DNA from: Blattamonas nauphoetae
Lineage: Eukaryota > Preaxostyla > Oxymonadida
Length of the DNA stretch: 64,000 nucleotides
Assembly (NCBI GenBank): GCA_033064195.1
Contig: JARBJD010000008.1
Location: 62,001-126,000, forward strand
Direction: 5' to 3'
Positions 57,254 to 64,000 of this stretch are shown here, piece after piece (the stretch's first letter is position 1; each line of letters begins with the position of its first letter). A model generated the notes under the pieces. It saw only the letters and a program-made list of their open reading frames with translations, was not told where the DNA came from and searched no databases. Both the position numbers and the translations under genes were made by a program.

Positions 57254-58812
57254 ATGTCAACCGTCATTATTCATGTTCTCGTCACACTATTTATCCATCC
57301 ACTTCTCTCACACATATCGCCCGCATCACTTCCGCTCTCGACTATCCTGACCGACAAAACACCATTTTTCTCAAGTAATTCGGAAGGACCCTCTCTCATC
57401 CGACTCCCATCAGCAGGGGTTTGTCATCTGTCCCACTGACCTCAGCTTTCGGAGACCTCAGCTTTTTACCACAGTTGATTAGTGACCAAGGTCGGCTGCA
57501 GATATAAGCACCAACTTTAAACAAAGACACTCTGGAAGCGCTGTGTGCATTGAATATCAGCAAGATTGTGTTGGATACATGGTATTTTGAATGATTGTTG
57601 GAAAAATTGAACCTCCGAAATATGAGTCTGACCTCAGCCTAAAATAAGGGAGCTGAGGTCAACGGACCTCAGAACATGCCTGTTTAACCTCAGCTAGCAA
57701 ACGTCTGCCCATCAGGACAATTGCATGCATGTGAACACATGATCCAGTCAACCATCTTGAATGTTGAAGGAAGTTGGAGTACCCTCGTTCATTCGTCTGA
57801 AAATGAACCTCCGATAAACAATGGAAACAAGTCAGAAATGAAAGCAAAGCACACCACGGACGAACGATCATCAATATTGGTGGTGGTGAACAGCACAGTT
57901 TCGCTGATGTCGCTGAACTTTGATGTCCGAAATGGCGACGCGATTGTTTGCCGAATCCGATCGTCAACGCTGACAATGTCGAGATGCACGATTATTTCGG
58001 GGAGCATGTGCTCACCATTTGCGGTAGGGACGCAATCTGGGGATTCGAGGACGTCGATCTTGTTGTCGAGCTGCTCTCACAAATCGTCGCTTCCGAGTGT
58101 GATGTTCCCTCTGGTTGTCCTTGAATCTGCCCCAACTCCACAATCTCGTGATTTTATGAGCAATTTTGAAGATTGGGCTGCACAAGGTGCCGTTAGTGGA
58201 GTTTGTGTGACGTGTTCGTCATTTTCGCTGATTAATGCCTCGCTTGCCCTTGGAACCGGCCCTCTGTTCGATTTCGGAAGCATTTGTGAACAAACCAACA
58301 GCGGGAACACGAAGTTGGTCGAAACCTCGCTTGTCCACTCTCGCCTTCTGAATGTCTCAAGTTCGCCCTCTCCCGACGTGTCCCGGTTGGACTCGACGGT
58401 TCAGCGACAGACACTGATCGGAGTGGAAGTGCGTGGATGCGAGAACCATCTCTACGGGACAGCGTGCAAAGACCTGAACACTGGGGGAAGCATTCACTGC
58501 CTGAACTCGTCGTTCTCTCGCTGCTCGACCGCTCTCGAACCTTCCTCAACCCTCCCAGCCATCGCTCTCCAACACCGCACAGGCGACGAGCAGAAACTCT
58601 CCTTCGACGCTCTGACTGATGCAACAACCATCAGCATCGCCCGCTGCACCTTCCACACGATGTCTTCATCGTTGAGTGGTGCTGCTCTCCTCATGTACTG
58701 CATCTCCCCTCTAGTGTCCATCTCGGAGTGCTCGTTCGTCGACTGCAAGAGTGTCACTAACGGTGGAGATGGTGGAGCTGTCTCTTGCACAACGAGCTCT
58801 GACTCCGCGAGT
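57254..58812 (+). pseudogene. Surface protein gene E, 5' part, interrupted by a MITE and cut off by a Polinton
   Basis: The ATG at 57254 begins the same MSTVIIHVLVTLFIHPLLSH leader as gene C. A 294-bp MITE plus one 8-bp duplication copy lies at 57414-57715; skipping it gives LIRLPSGQLHACEHMIQS in frame. The remainder, about 365 codons, is the first beta-helix (ALGTGPLFDFGSICEQTNSG, CENHLYGTACKDLNTGGSI), almost identical to gene C until about 58600 and then diverging (DALTDATTISIARCTFHTMS). It stops at SDSAS where the Polinton begins. No other stop or frameshift lies in the host sequence. The rest of the gene should be beyond the window. Confidence 0.88.
57414..57707. mobile_element. hAT-type MITE in gene E
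   Basis: The insert is 294 bp and flanked by a perfect 8-bp duplication CCCATCAG (57406-57413 and 57708-57715). Its ends are CAGGGGTTTG and CAAACGTCTG, 8 of 10 bases matching when inverted. It contains repeated GACCTCAGC motifs on both strands and no coding sequence. The uninterrupted sequence is visible in gene C. Its end resembles the CAGACCTTTG end of the hAT element at 31351. Confidence 0.9.
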
Positions 58813-59503
58813 AGTATAGAGAACGAATAGAGAACCCGATTGAAAAAATCGTTGAAAACCAAAGTTGAAAGTCAAGTCCGATTGACCAATTTTGAATCTT
58901 GTATTAAAAGGAATTTATGACATTTTGATGACATCAATATTTAACCTAAATTCTAAAAATATGTCCAATATTTTGACCTCGTGAAAAACGTCCATTTTGA
59001 AGTACATTTTTGCTTTATTTCGAAACTTTAGTCACTTTTTTCGACTTTTTGATTTTTTCAATATGACTAATTTGGCGCTTATTTGGGAACCTGTATGAGA
59101 AAATTCTTGAAACAAAAACTAAAATCTCGAGGACGATGTGATGCATCGATCAAAAGAAACCAGATGAAAATCGGTTGAGTCTCGCCAGAGGCTTCGAACT
59201 CTCAGTGAGAGTATTCGTCGAGATCTGAGTTATTCTTCATTGAAAAAAGTTCGAAAAAAAAGTGAACCTCTTTTGAGAAAACACTCGTATCTCGACAACG
59301 AGCAGAGATCCAGACTCGAAACCACTCGCAATCGATAGAGGACTCAATTTTGCATATAGGCAAAAAAAGTGCAAAACCTTAGGGAGGGAGGAAGCTGGTG
59401 GTTTTTATTGCCTGGTGTGTTGGCAAGTCCCTAAGGCCCAGGGTTGCGATCCCTGTTTCTGACATTTATCTCATTTTTTGCAATCCGACGTCGGACAAAT
59501 TAT

Positions 59504-59578
59504 TGCTTCCTCCGGGGTTCGAACCTGGGACTCCTAGCCTAGTGGTACGTGCACTTACCACTCGACTACTCGTCCCTA
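59504..59578 (-). other. tRNA-like sequence with A and B boxes near the Polinton end
   Basis: On the minus strand TAGTCGAGTGG (59558-59568) fits an A box and GGTTCGAACCCC (59514-59525) is a perfect B box, at tRNA-like spacing. The T arm pairs with one mismatch. The acceptor arm (AGGAAGC at the 3' side) has no 5' partner and the anticodon arm does not fold, so it is not a normal tRNA. A second T-arm-like hairpin, CAGGGTTGCGATCCCTG, lies on the plus strand near 59440, and GGAGGAAGC at 59388 is inverted at 59505. Confidence 0.5.
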
Positions 59579-59959
59579 ATTTTCCGAGGATTTACCCTGG
59601 CTATATATCTGTGTAGAGGGGTTTTAATGACGATTTTTAAAAAGTTACGGGACACTTCAAAATCAAGTTTTGAAAACAGTAGTTGTTCGTCAAATCAACT
59701 TCAAATTTCACAGAATGGATGTCAAACATGATATAAAAACGATTTTCCAAAAATTTTTGAACAATATTGATTTTTGCCATATATCATTTTTTGGTGTGTA
59801 TGGTGCACTTGAAAAAATGAAGAAAAATCGATGTTCTCAGATCTTGATCAAACTCTCATCTAAGGTCATATCCGACACGCTCTTTCGATTGGTGCAAGAA
59901 TTATTGAAATCGGATCAGTAGTTATCGAGTATTTTCACTTTTGAAAAACAAAGGAGATT

Positions 59960-59992
59960 TTTATTTTTCGAATTTTTATTTTGTACTAAATG
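59960..59992 (+). promoter_or_regulatory. Upstream motif of the first Polinton gene
   Basis: An A/T run TTTTTATTTTTCGAATTTTT followed by TTGTACTAAATGG, in which the ATG is the start codon. The same layout precedes the next two genes. Confidence 0.6.
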
Positions 59993-60481
59993 GCACAGCT
60001 AGAACTCATCGAAGAACTTGAACAAATTTTAGAATACACTAATCCCAATCGAAAGGACAGTGATATAATGAATTTCCTGAGTCAGAATCATTTGTTTCTC
60101 ATGAAATTAGGATTGTGGAAACCAGAACTGATTGTCAATTTCAAAACTTTAAAACAATTATTCCAAAAATATGTTGACATCGATAACCCAACTTGGATGA
60201 ACTATGACACGAAGAAATGGCGACGAAACCAACCTCAACTGATCTGTCAAATCGCAGACGTCAGAAAACTTTCCTGTGCATCGGAGGAGTTATACGTCAG
60301 ACTATCAAAAGAACAGATCAGTCAAATGGTGATGAACATGTTGAGAGCAAAACCTCAAAGTTTCTCGAAGATGAAACCAGAATCGTTCGAATATTATCGA
60401 CCAATCTGTGCCGAAATCTGGATGAAGTATGTGAAAAGAAAAGTACCAAATTGGTTACTTCAAAATGATCAACAGAAATAA
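59990..60481 (+). CDS. Polinton protein of unknown function, 163 residues
   Basis: I do not recognise this protein. It is hydrophilic and helical in appearance (ELIEELEQILEYTNPNRKDS, WMNYDTKKWRRNQPQL, EIWMKYVKRKVPNWLL), rich in Lys, Gln and Trp, with no signal peptide or membrane segment. It is the first of three closely packed genes on the same strand; 45 bp separate its stop from the next start, and the same A/T-rich TAAATG motif precedes it. Late Polinton small genes are often minor structural or regulatory proteins, but nothing here decides. Confidence 0.7.
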   Translation: MAQLELIEELEQILEYTNPNRKDSDIMNFLSQNHLFLMKLGLWKPELIVNFKTLKQLFQKYVDIDNPTWMNYDTKKWRRNQPQLICQIADVRKLSCASEELYVRLSKEQISQMVMNMLRAKPQSFSKMKPESFEYYRPICAEIWMKYVKRKVPNWLLQNDQQK

Positions 60482-60491
60482 AACTCGTTGT

Positions 60492-60529
60492 TATTTTTTA
60501 TTTTTGAATTTTTTAATTTGTATTAAATG
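60492..60529 (+). promoter_or_regulatory. Upstream motif of the second Polinton gene
   Basis: TATTTTTGAATTTTTTAATT followed by TGTATTAAATGA, with the start codon inside. It matches the motifs at 59960 and 60926. Confidence 0.6.
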
Positions 60530-60916
60530 AATCCAACTGCGATGTACAAGGAAAGATGTCGAGTATGTTCAGAACAAGCATTAATTGAATCAATGAGAGA
60601 TGAGAACTGTTCGCTGGTCTCTGAGTATGTCAGAAATAATGTGCCGGTGACGTATGTTCATGAGGGAGTTGAATGGAGAATAAAACCAAAGTTGTGGAAT
60701 CAAGGAAACAGACCTCACTTAGCGAAACGTCGACACTACACTCAATCATTCGTCGAAAATGAACTGAAGAAATACAATTGTGAACTCGTTGGTGAGTACA
60801 CCAAAGTTCTGGTTCCATTCACATATCGAGAGATAGGCGGAAGTGAAGTGTTCAGAATTAGACTTGATTCCTGGTTAAAGGCACCGAAAAAGCCCCATCA
60901 GAGAAAACAGAAATAA
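60527..60916 (+). CDS. Polinton protein with two internal repeats, 129 residues
   Basis: The protein is two copies of one domain: CSLVSEYVRNNVPVTYVHEG with EWRIKPKLWNQGNRPH, and CELVGEYTKVLVPFTYREIG with EVFRIRLDSWLKAPKKPH. The pattern (xLVxEY, VPxTY, a WR/FR strand, a basic end) recalls small beta-rich repeats found near phage and virus endonucleases that usually have zinc ligands; those ligands are missing here, so this is only a resemblance. It has a basic C-terminus, possibly nucleic-acid binding. It lies between the 163-residue gene and the polymerase. Confidence 0.68.
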   Translation: MNPTAMYKERCRVCSEQALIESMRDENCSLVSEYVRNNVPVTYVHEGVEWRIKPKLWNQGNRPHLAKRRHYTQSFVENELKKYNCELVGEYTKVLVPFTYREIGGSEVFRIRLDSWLKAPKKPHQRKQK

Positions 60917-60925
60917 ACGCTCAAC

Positions 60926-60962
60926 TTTTTTTATTTTCGGATTTTTTAATTTGTAGTAAATG
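60926..60962 (+). promoter_or_regulatory. Upstream motif of the Polinton polymerase gene
   Basis: TTTTTTTATTTTCGGATTTT followed by TTAATTTGTAGTAAATGG, with the start codon inside. TAAATG at the start codon is also the layout of late poxvirus promoters. Confidence 0.6.
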
Positions 60963-63900
60963 GCACTGCTAAAACCAGTCAAGGAAAGAATTCAAGAAAT
61001 TCGAGATCTCTTTCCGAATGCACAATTTCAATTTAGTGATGGTCGAACGTATATTCCAGACAGCAAAAATTATCAACATCATCGTTCATTTCTTCTGAAT
61101 ATGCTTCAACACACAGATCTCGAGTTTCCACATCCAACAAAGAATCTCGATCTCAATCTCATTCCAGATTTTATTGAACCAGTTAAACTTCGACAACAGA
61201 TGGCGTCAGAAGATCGACTTGCTCACCGAATGATTGTTGAGAACATGAAAGCAAATCCAAGAGTGAACAAAGATGAACTGAAAAAGCAAGTGTTCAGAAT
61301 GACATGGAAACTGAAATCAATTGAAGAGAAACTGATGGATCATTGGATGAAGAATCTGTTAATCATTCAAAAGAAAAATGAACAGATGGAAAAGAGAGAA
61401 GTGCAGACATTCGATGGATTTGAAGAATGTATACTACTTGCTGAACCACGTGACAAAGTAGCGTTCAATTCTTGTCTCATGGATGCACGAAGGAAGTTCA
61501 AAAAGAATGAAGTCGAGAAGGCTGAAGATAATGGAAAACCATATCAGTTGTACTTCCACAATCATCTGAAGAATGTTGAAGAAATCACAACCTTCATTAA
61601 AGCAGTGTTCGACAAAGAGAAAGATCATCCATTCAAGATTAGTATTGACTTCGGAAAGATCATCGAGAGAAAAGACAAAGATGAGACAACATACAAAGAC
61701 TTCAGACCAGAATTGGAGAACACATCAAAGAGCTTTCCAACAGTGATAAGAAGTGCTGGAGACATCAATGAGTATTCCAAATATGCAATCAATCTCATCA
61801 AAGAATCCCAGGAGAGAACACTAATGGATACAAAGACAATGTACATTGCATTCCACTCTATTCTTGTTGCTGTTTACAGATTTCCAGTTGCAGGAAAAGC
61901 AAATGCAATTCTCACTGAACACATCAAAACGAGGAATGTTCGGTACATTGATTCTGAGTACAACATCTGCTTCTTTCAAGCACTATCATTCCTCACTCTT
62001 CCTGAGATTCAAGGGAAGAAGATATCTATTAAAATGAGGAACACCGAAGCATACAAACTGTTCGCAAAATGGATGAATCTCACACATCTCAGATCACATC
62101 AATTGACACCACATCTACGTAAATATCCTGGATTTGATATTGCTTGTGACATTGAGAAAGCGATGATGATGTTCAACATCACAGTTCACATTTATGAATA
62201 CGATGAGGACAAGAAGAAGTACCCGAACTCTAGTTCGACTAGTGACCCCCAAAGGGGTCGTTACTTCCTCAGTCAATCGTATGTCAACGAAAATGATGAT
62301 GCAAGAGTTCTCCCCATCCTGATGATTCCACTGACAGCAACTCTCGTCCATGTGATGTTCATTGTGGATCCTGAGAAAATCACTGGATACAAACTCTGCC
62401 CATATTGTCAATCAAGAGGATTTCAAGTGAAGGATACAAACTTTAGAAGATACTACGAGAAGCATCTCAGAGAGTGCAAAGAACTTGATGGAAAACATGT
62501 GAAGAAGATCTCACTTGATAAAACACCAAGACCATATGTCCCACATATTCTTAACAACAGAACGTATGAATTTCTGATGGCACACAAAAGACAAGACGAA
62601 TTCAAACCTACGCAGTACTACATCACTTACGATTTCGAAACGATGGAAGATCTCATTCTTGACAATCTATTCTCTGATGACAACACACAGTTGATCTCAC
62701 ATTTGAAACCACTCTCTGTTGCATCAGCAACTAAGACAGAATCAGGTGTGAAATCGATCTACTTTGATCTTCGAGATGGAAAGGATTTTGTGAAACAATG
62801 GATCAGAGAACTCTTCAAATATGCTGAGACAGTTCGACAGGACAACTACTACGAAGACCCGGAAATTCCCTCACAGAATGAAGTCAGTGTGATCGGGTTC
62901 AACAGCTCCAGATTCGACATAAATCTCATCTTCCGTGATCTCGTTGATAAGGATTGGAAAGTGGTGAGCTTTCTTGGATCAACTACCAAGTACAAACAAG
63001 TTTTGATCAGACATGAGAGAACACAACAGGGGCTCCGCTTCATTGACATGATGTCATACACAGGACCAATGACTTTGGATAATACAGTGAAAGCCTTCGG
63101 AGGAAACACCACACTTCAGAAATCATTCTTTGCGTACGAATCCTTCGACTCATCAGACTACGATACAGTTTTGAACAAGCATGAACCATTCTCCAAGTAT
63201 GAATTCTACTCCAGTCTGAACAACAGTGAAATGTCCGACACCGATTACCAACTGTACCTTGATGATTGGAACAAGCAAGGATTCAAAAATAGATGGGACT
63301 ATCTGAAATACTACAACATCAGAGACGTCGAATGCATGATTGCACCACTCGACAATCTGATTGCTCTGAACTTCCAATACAAAGTGGATATGTTGCACAA
63401 TCTCTCACTCTCAGCCAACGCTTCTGCAATCAAATATGCGTGTGCCTACAAAGACTTTGATATCGATGATGATTTCAATGGAGTGGATCAATCTGGAGAA
63501 ATAAAAATCACCAAGCAATACTGGAAGTACAAGGTTTCATCGTACATTTATCAAGACCAGAAAGCTCACCGCAATACTGATAAAAATGTCACTGAAGCAG
63601 ACTTTGATTGGTTTGTTCAACAATGTAAGAGAGTGTGCTACATCTGCAAGAGTCACTTCTCACAAGCAGTTCGACCAACACTGGACAGAATCGACAATTC
63701 AAAAGGTCATTCAAAAGAGAACGTGAAGATCTGCTGTGATTACTGCAACACTTACAAGTCAGACCATGATGAACACCTCACAAGATTGAGAATTCAACTG
63801 AAGAAGTATTGCATCTGGAAATCACTCCCAATGACTCTGACACATGAGCAAACATATCACAAGTTGAGAGCCGCAGTGACTGGTGGATTATCGAATGTTC

Positions 63901-63992
63901 AACATCGGCAGAACATCAAAGACGTGACTCCATCAATCACTTCACATATGAAGATGGAAAAGTTGTCTCCAAAGACACTGAACACAAAATGA
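60960..63992 (+). CDS. Polinton protein-primed family B DNA polymerase, N-terminal and exonuclease part
   Basis: This is the replicase of the Polinton. The N-terminal third is charged and helical and unassigned. Around residues 330-345 YNICFFQALSFL resembles the cysteine block of OTU-type proteases often found in Polinton polymerases, and CPYCQSRGFQ...HLREC near 480-510 looks like a zinc finger. The 3'-5' exonuclease motifs follow: YDFETMED (about 556), GFNSSRFDINLIF (about 646) and YYNIRDVE (about 783). An HNH-type endonuclease domain is placed before the palm (CYICKSHF, TLDRIDNSKGHS, CCDYCNTYKSDHD, about 893-945). The polymerase palm and thumb lie beyond the window. The ATG at 60960 is chosen because it sits in the shared TAAATGG motif. 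Confidence 0.88.
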   Translation: MALLKPVKERIQEIRDLFPNAQFQFSDGRTYIPDSKNYQHHRSFLLNMLQHTDLEFPHPTKNLDLNLIPDFIEPVKLRQQMASEDRLAHRMIVENMKANPRVNKDELKKQVFRMTWKLKSIEEKLMDHWMKNLLIIQKKNEQMEKREVQTFDGFEECILLAEPRDKVAFNSCLMDARRKFKKNEVEKAEDNGKPYQLYFHNHLKNVEEITTFIKAVFDKEKDHPFKISIDFGKIIERKDKDETTYKDFRPELENTSKSFPTVIRSAGDINEYSKYAINLIKESQERTLMDTKTMYIAFHSILVAVYRFPVAGKANAILTEHIKTRNVRYIDSEYNICFFQALSFLTLPEIQGKKISIKMRNTEAYKLFAKWMNLTHLRSHQLTPHLRKYPGFDIACDIEKAMMMFNITVHIYEYDEDKKKYPNSSSTSDPQRGRYFLSQSYVNENDDARVLPILMIPLTATLVHVMFIVDPEKITGYKLCPYCQSRGFQVKDTNFRRYYEKHLRECKELDGKHVKKISLDKTPRPYVPHILNNRTYEFLMAHKRQDEFKPTQYYITYDFETMEDLILDNLFSDDNTQLISHLKPLSVASATKTESGVKSIYFDLRDGKDFVKQWIRELFKYAETVRQDNYYEDPEIPSQNEVSVIGFNSSRFDINLIFRDLVDKDWKVVSFLGSTTKYKQVLIRHERTQQGLRFIDMMSYTGPMTLDNTVKAFGGNTTLQKSFFAYESFDSSDYDTVLNKHEPFSKYEFYSSLNNSEMSDTDYQLYLDDWNKQGFKNRWDYLKYYNIRDVECMIAPLDNLIALNFQYKVDMLHNLSLSANASAIKYACAYKDFDIDDDFNGVDQSGEIKITKQYWKYKVSSYIYQDQKAHRNTDKNVTEADFDWFVQQCKRVCYICKSHFSQAVRPTLDRIDNSKGHSKENVKICCDYCNTYKSDHDEHLTRLRIQLKKYCIWKSLPMTLTHEQTYHKLRAAVTGGLSNVQHRQNIKDVTPSITSHMKMEKLSPKTLNTK

Positions 63993-64000
63993 CTCATGTC

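Larger units (their letters stand above)
58813..64000 (+). mobile_element. Polinton (Maverick), left part; continues beyond the window
   Basis: The boundary is where gene E loses similarity to gene C; the element starts AGTATAGAGAACG. Parts seen in order are a non-coding end with a tRNA-like sequence, two small genes of unknown function, and a protein-primed family B DNA polymerase. Capsid, integrase, ATPase and protease genes are not in view, so the Polinton call rests on the polymerase and the small-gene layout. The visible part looks nearly whole, with at most about one break, so a young insertion is likely. The other end and the 6-bp target duplication cannot be checked here. Confidence 0.85.

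Noticed and set aside
59398-59616. Small protein with PPGFEPGTPSLVVRALTTRL
   Set aside because: This peptide is the well-known translation of a tRNA-type B box and T arm, so the frame is not a gene.

Overview
The window looks like nuclear DNA of a protist, most likely an oxymonad-type metamonad (Blattamonas or Monocercomonoides relatives). That placement is my inference from the protein families and could not be tested by a search. Direct signs of a eukaryote are very short spliceosomal-type introns in the transposases, pogo-, hAT- and Mutator-like DNA transposons and a Polinton. TAA, TAG and TGA all end long open frames, so the genetic code appears standard.

The host content is dominated by at least five paralogous genes (A to E) for very large surface proteins. 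The full plan is signal peptide, N-terminal right-handed beta-helix, a run of Ig-like beta-sandwich modules, a second beta-helix, one transmembrane segment, and a cytosolic tail ending in a kinase C-lobe-like domain without a visible N-lobe. Gene A (1174-6089, +) has an internal TGA and a microsatellite frameshift. Gene B (10056-19933, -) is split by a pogo element. Gene C (26438-50971, -) is split into four pieces by three insertions. Gene D (51157-56520, +) is intact. Gene E (57254-58812, +) carries a hAT-type MITE and is cut off by a Polinton. Other host genes are a divergent hypothetical gene (20026-21000), two paralogous helical-repeat genes (21630-22667 and 24474-25550), and an ankyrin-repeat relic (44009-46199).

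Mobile DNA accounts for much of the rest. There are two almost identical pogo elements with 200-bp TIRs (6729-8882 and 16095-18248), a second DDE element just upstream of a start codon (22685-24286), and a 1.3-kb fold-back element (28541-29876). A 5.6-kb element with a 9-bp target duplication (30894-36506) carries a nested hAT element with an 8-bp duplication (31351-33277); both hold fragments of surface-protein genes. An 11.5-kb insertion (39174-50728) has its two termini also present fused inside it, and holds a 27-bp minisatellite and a decayed pogo element. A Polinton starts at 58813 and runs off the window.

The most striking result is that genes B, C and E are open everywhere except where elements lie. 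For B and C the host sequence on either side of every element rejoins in frame, giving about 2573 and 2006 codons; gene E rejoins in frame across its MITE and then stops at the Polinton. Either the insertions are very recent, or the elements are removed precisely from DNA or RNA. Together with Pack-type elements carrying pieces of the same family, this looks like a transposon-driven system reshaping a surface-receptor repertoire.
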